Below the pieces are notes generated by a model, which was not told the origin of the DNA, made no database searches, and saw nothing but the letters and a program-made list of their open reading frames with translations. DNA of 64,000 nt from Anomaloglossus baeobatrachus (Eukaryota > Chordata > Amphibia > Anura > Aromobatidae). The stretch is from positions 686,561,137 to 686,625,136 of the forward strand of contig NC_134354.1 of assembly GCF_048569485.1 (NCBI RefSeq), in the 5' to 3' direction. This document shows, piece by piece, positions 11,457 through 23,441 of this stretch. Made by a program: the position numbers and the translations under genes. How positions within the stretch are numbered: position 1 is the first letter of the stretch; each line of letters starts with the position of its first letter.

Positions 11457-11600
11457 GTCCGCGGGCCTCACCAGCAGCTTCTACTTTATTGCCATCTGAC
11501 ATTAAACATAGTCAAACCTAGAGCCCACGCCCATTGGCTCAAAGCGGTCATGTGGGCAGCAGCCTGAGACGCCTGGAGAAGCCCCGCCCCTTTCTTGGCT
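11457..11600 (-). promoter_or_regulatory. HOXC12 5' UTR and proximal promoter
   Basis: Just upstream of the start codon on the minus strand are a CAATAAAG site (11,484-11,491), which fits posterior HOX or CDX binding. Next comes an inverted CCAAT box in AGCCAATGGGCGTGGG (11,524-11,539), then a GC box GGGGCGGGGC (11,581-11,590). No clear TATA box is seen. The spacing suits a CCAAT/GC-box promoter within 150 bp of the ATG, and the transcription start is not determined. The presence of the sites is direct; their use is inferred. Confidence 0.5.
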
Positions 11601-11787
11601 GCTGAGCACAAAACACAACGGTGTGAAGTTCACCAGTAAGTGGCCATCAGACGTCTCCGAGCACAGCCCCGACCTGCAGGGACCGGAGAGTGCACCGGGA
11701 CCGGCCCAGCCCATAGAGGGGGGCATCATCAGCCTCTGTCTGCAGAGCCACAACGATGGTGTCATGCCCTCTACCTGCCGGTCTATT
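11601..11787. other. Upstream promoter-flanking DNA
   Basis: GC-rich single-copy-looking DNA between the promoter boxes and the first TATC array. Frames here show no recognisable protein. It probably belongs to the HOXC12 upstream control region. Confidence 0.35.
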
Positions 11788-12454
<667 letters not shown>

Positions 12455-12644
12455 ACAATGATTAAAGCAGCACATTATCCCAATGTAGAATTACCCAGTT
12501 AATTATAATTAAGAAGAAATAAAAGGCGGCATTGTAACTTAAAAAAGTGGACTTGTGTGTGTGTTTTTTTTTTTCTTCACTTATAGTTTACAGCAACGTT
12601 TCGGCTCCAAACAATACTGAGCTTTCCTCCAGCCTCTTTTTTCT

Positions 12645-12710
<66 letters not shown>

Positions 12711-12712
12711 CC

Positions 12713-12762
<50 letters not shown>

Positions 12763-12868
12763 ATAACCTATCTATCTACCTATCTATCTATCTATCTATC
12801 TATCCCTCTATCTATCTATCTATCTATCTATCCCTCTATCTATCTATCTATCTATCTATCCATCTATT
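12645..12868. repeat. (TATC)n array
   Basis: A second TATC array of about 220 bp with TCCC interruptions, separated from the first by about 190 bp of non-repetitive DNA. Confidence 0.95.
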
Positions 12869-13395
12869 TATGTGACGTGTATCTCAGGAACTTTTTTTTT
12901 TTTACAAAACATTAGGCAACATATATAGGCACAGGCTTTTACATTACACCATTACATCTGATCTATTTAATCTGAAGTTAAAATTCATAAATAGATAAAC
13001 ATAGTAATAAGTATTACATTTCACAGACTGCCTATTCGTTCGCACGGCAGACCCTCTTCTATAGCTTCCACTATGGCTGTAATCTTTAATAACCACTGCC
13101 AATTACTGTTCATAGTGTTTGGATCTGCAGATCTTATATCCGTCATTATCTCTTATGTGTTGAGGGTCTGACAACAAAACTATGAATAAGAGCACAGTAA
13201 ACATCTGATTGTCTCATATTTATTTTAATGTGTTTAGTTACATCATGATTATATATTTAATTATTTCCATAGAGGATACACAGTGTATTTAGGCTACATA
13301 TGAAGCGTAATTGAGCAATAATATCTCTGCAGAATGTGAATCTGAGTATATAAAACAATAGCAATGTCCATTGGGAGATTTTCTGATTATGTAAT

Positions 13396-13451
<56 letters not shown>

Positions 13452-14664
13452 AAATACATACGCAAAAATACAAATATATGAATAAATAAAATGTATAAAA
13501 CTCAATAATGAAATTTGAAATGGAATATTTTATTATTATTATTAATAATAATAATATCACTGATAATAATTAATAATTGTCAGAATTGTTGTAAGAAGGA
13601 TTGCTGCAAGAGACACAAAGTGGAAAGACATCCCCTCCCACCACTCTCTTTCTTTCTGCACCTACTATTTGGGGTAATAGATAGATAGTTGATAGCTATA
13701 TAGGTGTATATAAACAGACATGTGAAAGAATACAGTATATGAATAGATAGCTAGATAGATAGCTAGGTGTAATAGATAGAATAGATAGATTTGTGGATAG
13801 ATAGATAAATAGATAGATTGACACATAGATAGATTGACACATAGATAGATTGACACATAGATAGAGGGATAGATAGATAGATAAGCAATTGAAATAATAA
13901 TAAAAAAAACCCATAAGGTTGGGAGAGATAACTGTAGAAACAGAAAAATGCACACAGCTATAAATTGAAAATGTAAGTACAGCAAATCCAGCTCCTCTCC
14001 TCTCCTCTCTCTCTCTATGTTTTTTTTTTTCTGACTGCTTTACTGTTAAGTTGTTTCCATGAACTTTTTTTTAATAGTTTAAATTATAGTAGGTTTATCT
14101 GGATATACATCCAATCTGCATCTTTTCCAGTGCCAGTTCTTAGTATGCAAACGAAAATAAAGGATCGTCTTGAAAGTTTGTCCTTAAAAGGCAATCCCTC
14201 TTGATAAATATGTGCTGTGACATGCCACATACATCCAAAATTCTAGTCATTGCAGAAATATGCGAACTGACCAAACCAAGAGCTCATGACAGTCCAGTGT
14301 GGCCGTAATACCGGACAGCTTGTAGACACATATTAAAAGACAACAAAGATATGAAATTGTAAAGCTCCAGTTCAAGGTCATTGTCTAGGGTGTTAAGGGA
14401 ACCCTTTGTATGAGTCCTTGAGACAGCGGAGGGGGAGGGGAGATTTGCAGGAGAGAAATAGCTTGGAGTTGTAAACCTTTATTGATCATGGCTTCTTGTT
14501 ATTTACCAGCTTTTGTGCTTCCCCCTTTCCCTTTATTCTAAAACGAATTCCACTTCTTTTCAGGCAAAAATTCTGCTCTACTGATGGCGATAATAGCGGT
14601 CTCAGATTACAATCCACTGCAGGGTACTCTTTGGCCCATGATTTGGTAGCTCACCATTTTACAC
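12869..14664. other. HOXC12 upstream DNA with short repeats, no gene seen
   Basis: 12,900-13,390, 13,450-13,670 and 13,890-14,660 look single-copy and AT-rich. They are separated by a TA run (13,399-13,447) and a degenerate TAGA/TGAC-type run (about 13,676-13,885). 14,480-14,520 contains a CTTTATTGATCATGG stretch with HOX-type sites. Non-repetitive blocks like these are where regulatory elements would lie, but I cannot show conservation. Confidence 0.4.
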
Positions 14665-14665
14665 T

Positions 14666-14705
<40 letters not shown>

Positions 14706-14731
14706 TCCTTTTCTCATATCTGTCTATCTCA

Positions 14732-14808
<77 letters not shown>

Positions 14809-14919
14809 GTCCATCCACCCTTCCATCTCAATTTATTATCTATGTACCTTTATGAACTGTCCATCTTTCTTTCTGTCTTTTTCTTTCTTTCTTTCCTTTT
14901 CTCATATCCATCTATCTCA

Positions 14920-14955
<36 letters not shown>

Positions 14956-15067
14956 CATCCACCCTTCTATCTCAATTTATTATCTATGTACCTTTATGAA
15001 CTGTCCATCTTTCTTTCTGTCTTTTTCTTTCTTTCTTTCTTTCCTTTTCTCATATCCATCTATCTCA

Positions 15068-15115
<48 letters not shown>

Positions 15116-15166
15116 CATCCACCCTTCTATCTCAATTTATTATCTATGTACTTTTATGAACTGTCC

Positions 15167-15226
<60 letters not shown>

Positions 15227-15229
15227 ATC
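14665..15229. repeat. Higher-order repeat of (CTTT)n and (TATC)n blocks
   Basis: Three copies of a compound unit: TTTC run, CTCATATC, TATC run, CATCCACCCTTC, CTCAATTTATTATCTATGTA, then TATGAACTGTCCATC. The word CCATCTTTC starts at 14,861, 15,005 and 15,165, so the period is about 144-160 bp and varies with microsatellite length. The last copy ends in a long TTTC run. Confidence 0.88.
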
Positions 15230-16858
15230 ATTTTGTCCTTATTTCTTTCTTCACCATACATAACTAAAAAGTGTGAACATATTACATACAATTCGCAAAG
15301 TACAAACATACACTATCAAGAGAAAACCCAGTTTTGGTTTTTTTTTTAGTTTTCACTGCTGTGTGATATTGGAGTAAAGCAGATAAGCAAATTCTGCTCC
15401 TTTATTGATCACACACTTCCCATTAGTCCCCTCCTTTCCCTCCTGTGGAAAAGACTCGTTAATTCCAGTCTTCATTGAGATCAATGGGAAGCAGGATTGT
15501 GCAGCTCCCCTGTTAGGATAGCTGTCCAAATATTCCGTGATCAGAGATTTGCCAAGTTCCCCTCCACATGAGCTAAAGTATTTTAGAAAGTATGTTTTCT
15601 ATTGGAGCCTGTCCAGTCCAGATTGCACATTGAGCCATTTACCTCGGGTCTGGGGTCATAATAAAACATATCTTCAGAATCTGCAATTGAACAGATGTGG
15701 TAGGAAATGCTGACTACGGCACTACCTTTTTTAAGAGGTATGGGACAGATAGAAACAGGGGGAATGCAAAAAGGGAAGAAACAGAACAGGGAGGATGCGT
15801 GGGGGTGGAGGGTGGGAGTAGGGAGAATGAGAGAGAAAAATATCCAGTGGAAAGGATAATAACTGGAACAATATATAGAGGCATACATAGAGAGAAATGT
15901 TGATCTATTATGACAAGTATCATAAAGAAAGATAATTGAGAGAAATATAAGGCTACACTATAAGGTTTATTGTAAATGTTTCCAGGAAGCTGGAAACTGT
16001 TGGGTGACCAAATGGAAGAAATGGAGAAGAAAGACATGTTTGGAAGAACAGTAGAAGCTTAGAGTTATACAGAAATTATGTAAAATGATAACATCATTAC
16101 CTATAGTGAGATATGAAAAAGAAACATATTGGAGTATGAATTAATAGGTGGCAGGGATTATAGAAAGAAAAACAAAAGACAATAAAAAAAAGAAAGAAAA
16201 CAAATAAGTGAGAAAAAATACTGATGAAAACAGAAAGTAAATAAGAAAGAAAGAAGGGGAGGGCGTTCAGTATAAGAAAAGGCCTTTTTGTGCTTGTCTG
16301 TTTGTTTTTCTTTCTATAGTAGTAAAGGAAATTGATTTCTCAATTGACCGTATTCATTTCAATTAGATGTAAACTGATACAAAAACAGGAGCTGACATCA
16401 CTTTCAAGACCTCAGAAAGTAGAACACTTTATGCAGCCTATAGGAGACTTCAATAAAAGAAAAAAAGAATGAAAAACTGCTGTAAACTAATGTTATTTCT
16501 CGACTGATAAAAAAAATAAAATAAATAAAATAAGCAAACAAATGTAAACAAGTAGCAAAAAGACAGTAGAATGTAGAAGAAGAGGGAAGAGAGTGTGAGA
16601 CAGCTGCAGATCTGTGCAGATAAGAGGACTGCAGCTGTTGGAGCCTCTTCCCTCCCTGGCCAGTAGAGGATACCGTCTCTCCATTAAATTATCCTATGTT
16701 CAGGATTCCCTAAAGCAAGGATATATTTCATTTCTATGTTCATTTAGCAGACAGTCCCTTCAATCAGCATGAGGACACATTGTATCATAGCGCAAACTTC
16801 CAGATAGAAAACACTATTCATATTAATACTAATAATATAGGATATAGAATAACAGAGT

Positions 16859-16913
<55 letters not shown>

Positions 16914-17920
16914 TTTTACACTCATCTACTATAGGCAGAAGACAACACCAAAACATATATTAATACACAAACACCCTGTGCTTTTCCTACCTATTTGTGG
17001 GCCAGACAGACGCGTCCAGATTGCAGGCGATGAGTGTGGGACTTGGTGAGTGCACACTCTGATCACTTTTACACGACCATGTTACACTGCAGCTTACTGA
17101 TGACAGAGAGGGGCAGATTGCACTCAGCTGAGCTCTTTGAAAGTGCTGCACACAAAGGAAAGAAAAGACATAACGTACATTCACTTCCTTCCCTGTGTTT
17201 ATGGATGGTCATTAGTCTAGATGTCTAGACTTCAAATGGCACCTTGTTGGTCCATAAACACAAAGCTGACAAGCCTTGAGCCTACTGTGCCCAGTTGTGT
17301 CTTCTGCCCACAAGACCAGACCGGTGCCCTTCATTAGTTTTACCTTGATGTCAAGGTCATAAGGTATGAGCATAGTCATGGTCAAGGGTATTTGACAAAT
17401 ATTTAAGCAGTGTTTAGAAGACACTAGGTAGCGAATTTTCATTAGTCTTGAAACACTGCGACAAAACCTTCTAACAACACCGATTAAAAATAAATAATAT
17501 AATGTCGGGTTGCATAGGATAAAATGCACAACCTGTACAGAAGGCAGATATATTAACACAGCACATTGCAAAATCCAGCCAGACTAGTAGTAATTCAGTA
17601 GGAATAGAAGTGCTGGATGGGCTCTAAAAGGAATAATCAGATGGAGTAACGGATTCCAAACAGTGTGGAACAAGCATTGGTTGTTGTTCCTTTTTTTTTT
17701 ACAAGAACAAGAGAATAATTTTGCACTATGCAAGTATTGCTGCTTCTTTTCTCAAATAAGAATGCTGTTAACACAAGCAGATACATAAAACATGGAAATG
17801 TGCACACGTAATGATGTATTTTATGTCATTTAATCATGTAAGGAGATGGAATATCTTGTTTTTGGCAAAATAAAACAAAAATAATCAAAACGTTCTGTTT
17901 ATACATGTCTACTTCCTCTT
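15230..17920. other. Non-repetitive HOXC12 upstream DNA
   Basis: The longest mainly single-copy-looking block above HOXC12. 15,380-15,600 is balanced in composition and contains CCTTTATTGATCAC. 15,690-16,270 is strongly purine-rich on the plus strand. A TA run lies at 16,861-16,905. No homeobox exon, splice-bounded coding segment or RNA gene is recognisable. Confidence 0.4.
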
Positions 17921-17921
<1 letters not shown>

Positions 17922-17968
<47 letters not shown>

Positions 17969-18057
17969 ACTATCTATCTATCTAATCCATCTATCTATCT
18001 ATCCTATCCATCTATCTATCTATTTTCCTATCCTATGTTCAATTCTTATTTTCACAT

Positions 18058-18146
<89 letters not shown>

Positions 18147-18147
18147 A

Positions 18148-18192
<45 letters not shown>
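17922..18192. repeat. (TATC)n, (TA)n and (CA)n microsatellites
   Basis: TATC with interruptions from 17,922 to 18,025, then TA from 18,060 to 18,138 passing into CA to 18,190. Confidence 0.92.
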
Positions 18193-18194
<2 letters not shown>

Positions 18195-18469
18195 ATCTAT
18201 ATTTGATGTTAATATCTTTTGAGCCGTATCTCACAACCAGACCTTTAAACTTACATTGTGTAGAACATCCAAACATTAATTCAATTATTAAAAAGTACCA
18301 ATTCTCTGCAGTGATATTATATGCTGCGCTGGTTTTATTGTCATTTTACCACCTCTGATCTAATCCAAGAGCTGAATGCTATTAGTGATTTTTTTTTCTT
18401 CATATCATTTAGTTTCAAATACAGGCTCTTATGATTATTACATTGAAGTTAGATGAAATAAAATAACAA

Positions 18470-18536
<67 letters not shown>

Positions 18537-19096
18537 CACACTGTACACACACACACACACACACATATTCTTTTTAGGAACGAACATCATACTACAATGT
18601 ATGTTGCCTGTTGACAGTTTATTAGGTAGATTTATATTACTTTACTATGTAAATTTTCATAGGCTGTAAAAACCTTTTGCACGTTAAAGCACTCTCAGAC
18701 TGAAATACAAAATATCATACTATGTTTATCAATTTTAAATTTCTGACAATTGCATACAAAAAATGCTTTTTTTTTAATGAAGTATTTGTTTAAAACTTAT
18801 TTTCATTTGCATGTGTCATTGTGTCCTGATAATTACCTTATATTTTCTCCATTATCTGCAGGAAGTAATATGGGGAGTGGTTCCATGGACTAACAGAAGG
18901 AGTTATGATAGCAAGCAGTTATAGCACATGTTATGACAGGATGTGTCAATTGCAGGGCTGTTCACATGATTGCTGATTTTGGTGCTCAAACAAAGCAGCA
19001 GGCCTGAGGAGGTTTCAGCATTCTTCCCTTGGATACAAGAGCACACAAATAAAGGAATATTCACAGCACACTAATAGGATTTATGATGAAACCTAA

Positions 19097-19187
<91 letters not shown>

Positions 19188-19352
19188 CATACACATATTA
19201 GAAGACATCCACATGTATGCAGATAATGCTCAATTTGTCTTAATAAAAATATATGTAGAAAGTTAATGATATACTTCTATAAATAATCCTATATTTTTTT
19301 ATTTACACCTACAATAATTAAATAATTAACTGGTTTGTTTGACTGGATTTAG

Positions 19353-19431
<79 letters not shown>

Positions 19432-20605
19432 GTCTATCCCAGTGCTTTCAAAATTTTTCAGAAAAGGTTTTACCATGCCCATAATGTAATAATGTAGACA
19501 TATTTAGCTGTAATACATGATGCTGTTTACAAATGAAAAATTATATCTATGACAGCTAAATTCATAAAACTTATGCACTTAAAGAAATGTATATTATTAA
19601 ATGCATAATTTAGTTAAATATATTATATATTTTATTTTCTCTTAAGCTGGTTCATTTTGCATTTTTTTAATTGATAAAAATAAACTATTAACACATTTTT
19701 AGAGCATTTTTATTTTGCAGCATTTTTTCCTTCACTTGCCTAAAACATTTGTACAGTAGTTTGTGTGTGTGTGAGTATGCATAGAAATGTGTGTGTACAT
19801 AATATATATTTATATAAACACAGTGCATATGATCTTGTATTTCTGTGTTTTTATCTTTCTTTCTTTCATTCTTTCTCTTTTTGTTTCTCTCTTTCTCTCT
19901 TTCTTTCTCTCTCTTTCTTTCTTACATTCTTTCTCTTTTTGTTTCTTTCTTTTTTTCTGCACGGTGTACACCACACTGTAAATAGATATAAAAACGTGAA
20001 TGTTTGTAATACTATATGGGAACACACTAGATCACAGACAAAGGAGTAACAGTTTCTCATAATTTAAGGTAAGGTAAATATTGACAATTCTTTGTTAGTT
20101 TTGCCCCTAACCCCTGATTCTATGAACAGTCACGGTTTGCAGCATGGTTTGGCCTACAGGAAGACTGACGGCTCTATACGTTCTCTTACATGATTAGACC
20201 ATATCCTTGGCCTACTATATACTTGACTGTAGTACAGGATAGTTAAACTGGTCTTACAGTATAGGTTCAATTACTTTAGGTCTATTAGGGACAGATATAG
20301 CAGGTCCTGGTACCTGAGGGGTCACAAAGGTCTTGAAGTAAATAAACCAGTATAATATGGAACATAGTATGGGGAACCCTGTTGCAGATTTTGCATTTGG
20401 GACCCAATATGTTCAAACTATACTTCTGAATCCAAAACATTTTTAGTTATATATTCATATATTTGTTATAGAGATGTTGTATATAATACTGTTTATATAA
20501 CTATACAGTGATGCCTATTTAAACTGGATTAACTTGAATAAAGTTGTAAATATTTTATATTCAAACCTACAGTTGGCATTGGTAATATTACCCTTACAGT
20601 AACTC
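18193..20605. other. Upstream DNA with four microsatellites, no gene seen
   Basis: AT-rich DNA containing TA/CA (18,475-18,565), two TATC arrays (19,098-19,190 and 19,352-19,436) and a CTTT/CTCT tract (19,853-19,957). 20,050-20,600 looks single-copy and carries nothing I recognise. Confidence 0.45.
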
Positions 20606-21346
20606 TTAGGCCCTGTGCGCACTTACCGGTTTTTGCCGCGGATTTCCTGTGGCTTTGCTGCATGTTTCGCTGCAGAAAATGTTCTTAACATCTCTGCAGT
20701 GAATCACCAGCAAAACCTATGGGAAAAAAAATCCTGTGCGCACTATGCGGATTTTGACAGCTGCATGTTTTGCTGCGGGATTTTCGCAGCAAAAACAATT
20801 GCATGTCACTTCTTTTCCGCACGTCGCTGCGGGATTTCACTCCATTGACTGCCATGTAATCGTGAAATCCCGCAGGGAATAACGCAGGCAGCAAATTCTG
20901 TGCGGTTCATTGCGTTTTCCTGCGTTATTCTCTGCGGTATTTCGCGGTTTACCTGTGGTAATGTTCATCGCTGCCTGCGGTTTTGCAGGGAAGTGATGTC
21001 ATTATGACAGGAAGCGGAAGCGGAGCAGAGAGTAAACACACAGAGATCACAGACACACACAGACATCACAGACATAGAACACAAGATGAGATAACTGTGG
21101 AAAGATAAGGCGCAAATAGGGTCTTATCCGGTAAACACGTGGAAGTGAATACTGGCAGGTACACTCACCTGGTCTGGTTGTGCCAGTTACAACCCCTTTC
21201 GAAGCATATAAATTACGATATGATGGTGTAGGAGGCAGCGGTCCCGCAGTGAAGAGACAGTTCAAAAAGTATAGGAAAGCAGGTTGATATACCGCGCCAC
21301 ACCACAGAAGTCAAAAAGGTTAAAAGTAAATCCCTTTTCCTTATTT

Positions 21347-21398
21347 TCACAGGTCTACGCGTTTCAGGGACATATCCGTCCCCTTCCTCAGGACAATG
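21347..21398 (-). ncRNA. Type I hammerhead-ribozyme-like motif, left palindrome arm
   Basis: Exact mirror copy of the motif in the right arm, read on the minus strand, with the same core words CTGAGGA and GAAA and triplet GTA. A transcript of either strand through the whole palindrome would contain the motif once in sense and once as its complement, so folding would compete with pairing of the two arms. Confidence 0.4.
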
Positions 21399-21461
21399 AA
21401 CAGAAAATACTATCTATAGTATAAATATATATATTTAAACTATACTATAGTATTTTCTGTT

Positions 21462-21513
21462 CATTGTCCTGAGGAAGGGGACGGATATGTCCCTGAAACG
21501 CGTAGACCTGTGA
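21462..21513 (+). ncRNA. Type I hammerhead-ribozyme-like motif, right palindrome arm
   Basis: The order of parts matches a type I hammerhead. First comes the stem I 5' strand CATTGTC (21,462-21,468), then core CTGAGGA (21,469-21,475, fitting CUGANGA). Stem II has GGGAC paired with GTCCC around a GGATAT loop, closed by an A-T pair with one bulged G. Core GAAA (21,495-21,498) follows, then a very short self-complementary stem III ACG/CGT, cleavage triplet GTA (21,502-21,504), and the stem I 3' strand GACCTGTG. Stem I is weak (GTC/GAC plus CA/TG across a small internal loop). Minimal hammerheads with tiny stem III are known in Penelope-like elements and retrozymes and are thought to work as dimers. 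Activity here is unproven. Confidence 0.4.
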
Positions 21514-22274
21514 AAATAAGGAAAAGAGATTTACTTTTAACCTTTTTGACTTCTGTGGTGTGGCGCGGTATATCAACCTGCTTTCCTATACTTTTTGAAC
21601 AGACATAGAACACAGACACACACACACACACACAGACACAGACACAGACATATAGAACACACATAGAAAGCAAACGGAAATATAGAAAACACATGTGCTC
21701 CACTGTATATTTACCGACCAGCCGAGGTAAGCACACAGCGGCGGCCCGGTATTCTCAGGCTGGGGAGAGCGAGGGGCAGGGTTAATGTCCCCCACCTCCC
21801 TCCCACCTCCCGCAGCCGAGAATATCAGCCGCAGCTGCCCCGGGACTGTCGCATCCATTATGCGGCAGTACCGGAGTGTCCCCGGCTCTTCCTGCTGCCG
21901 TGATGCAGTGGCAGTCAGAGTAATACAAGGAGTTAATGGCGGCGGATCGCTGCCACTAAGTCCAAGCTTGATCATGGCAACGTCTATGTGACAGCTGACA
22001 TGATCAACCCGTAAGTAAAGTGAAAAAACACACACCGAAAAATCCTTTATTTTAAATAAAACACAAATAAGCCTCGTTCACCCTTTTATTAACCCCTCCC
22101 GAAACAAAGCTCCGACGTAATCCACGTCCTGCGATGCTTGCATCCAGCTGCGACTGACACAGACAGAGCGCTGAATGCAGCCTCGCAGCGAGACAGCAGA
22201 GGTAACCGCAGGGCATTGCCCACGGCCGGTAATGTGAACTCACTGCCTACCGTGAGAAATGCAGCGATCTGTCC

Positions 22275-22277
<3 letters not shown>

Positions 22278-22344
<67 letters not shown>

Positions 22345-22412
22345 CCTCTATCTATCTATCTATCTATCTATCCCTCTATCTATTCTTCTATCTGTCTATT
22401 TATTTATCTATC
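22278..22412. repeat. (TATC)n array inside the transposon
   Basis: TATC with TCCC and TATT variants. It lies within the element ending at 22,663. Confidence 0.92.
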
Positions 22413-22666
22413 TACTATCTATCTCAGAAGGAAATGATTTTTTTTTTCTTTTTTCAATGTGCTTTAATGCATTGAATGCAATAAAGCACATGTACCAACC
22501 CGCACGCGGCAAAACCGCGGCAATACCGCGAACAATACCACGGTAAAACCGTGGCAAACCGCATGCGGTTTGCCGCGTTTTTTTTTTTACCGCGGGTGCG
22601 GTAATCTTTCAATGTCTGCGGAATTTTCTTGAGAAAATTCCATTTTCCAGTGGGCACATAGCCTAA

Positions 22667-22832
22667 AGGCCCTGTCACACACAGAGATAAATATTTGGCA
22701 GATCTGTGGTTGCAGTGAAATCATGGACTTATTGTTCCATTTGTACACAGCCACAAACCTGGCACTGATTGTCCACAATTTCACTGCAACCACAGATCTG
22801 CCGCAGATTTATCTGTGTGTGTGACAGGGCCT
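22667..22832. mobile_element. Hairpin miniature inverted-repeat element (MITE), 166 bp
   Basis: The ends GGCCCTGTCACACACAGA and TCTGTGTGTGTGACAGGGCC are inverted, and complementarity continues about 60 bp inwards (GGCAGATCTGTGGTTGCAGT against ACTGCAACCACAGATCTGCC). Only a short unpaired centre is left. It abuts the 20,609-22,663 element. The flanks read TAA and TTA, so the duplication is not clear. Confidence 0.75.
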
Positions 22833-22835
22833 TTA

Positions 22836-23441
22836 GGGCATATTCCCATGTGGATATGTGGTATTCCATATGTCATGCGAGTGCGCAATTTTTTTCTCGC
22901 TTAGCATCCGTGCATATTACATCCGTTTTTTTATTACTTTACATTGATGTACAGGACCATTTACAGTGTTCTATGCTACAGAATAATAATGTATCCATAA
23001 AATTCAGACAGCATTTGCATGGTCTGTGTGTCATCCGTTTTTTTTTCTTACACCTGTGGACTTTTATTGGCAAGGGACTTCCAATTTACACATCCAACCA
23101 AGATTTTTCTCTTCCAAAATACAGGCAAAAAATAAAAAATTGCCGACCTGCTATGCCTCATTGAATAAAATTGTACCGAGTGCAATCCCTTTTTTTCTTC
23201 CAATGTATATGCTCTTATGAGTGTTGCCTTATCCTCAAGTTTTTTCAACATTTTCTTCCGAGCACTGGTCTGGGGCCAATCACAACATTATACCACACAC
23301 GATTTGGCCCCTGGATAACCACCTGCATCAACAACTGAGGTGCTCAATAGGTGGGAAGGAAACCATTGCAACAATAGGATCAGTTCATCCATAATTTTCC
23401 ATTTGCCATTTTATTTGGAAACTACAACACAACAATGGACA
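22836..23441. other. Diverged repeat-like DNA, no gene seen
   Basis: It starts GGGCATATTCCCATGTG, in the style of a small-element end, but I find no matching right end. The rest is AT-rich DNA without a recognisable gene. Confidence 0.35.

Larger units (their letters stand above)
21260..21600. repeat. Large near-perfect palindrome, about 154-bp arms
   Basis: Bases 21,260-21,413 are the reverse complement of 21,447-21,600 with one mismatch seen (AATCCC against AATCTC). The spacer is about 33 bp and AT-rich. Arms this long and this similar could form a cruciform or a long RNA hairpin. Each arm holds the hammerhead-like motif annotated separately. Confidence 0.9.
20609..22663. mobile_element. 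Non-autonomous DNA transposon, probably PIF/Harbinger-like
   Basis: The left end reads GGCCCTGTGCGCACT after TTA. The right end reads AGTGGGCACATAGCC before TAA, which is an imperfect inverted match. Inside each end are further GC-rich inverted words (GTTTTTGCCGCGG, ACCGCGG). The body contains a large palindrome, a TATC array and a cassette at about 21,780-22,090 that is related to cassettes in two other elements at 26,640-26,940 and 30,895-31,210. No transposase is encoded. The flanking trinucleotides are TTA and TAA, not identical, so the superfamily is inferred from the better-preserved relatives. Confidence 0.55.

Noticed and set aside
15690-16270. Purine-rich tract as a possible triplex or regulatory element
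   Set aside because: Composition alone is not evidence; there is no mirror repeat of useful length.
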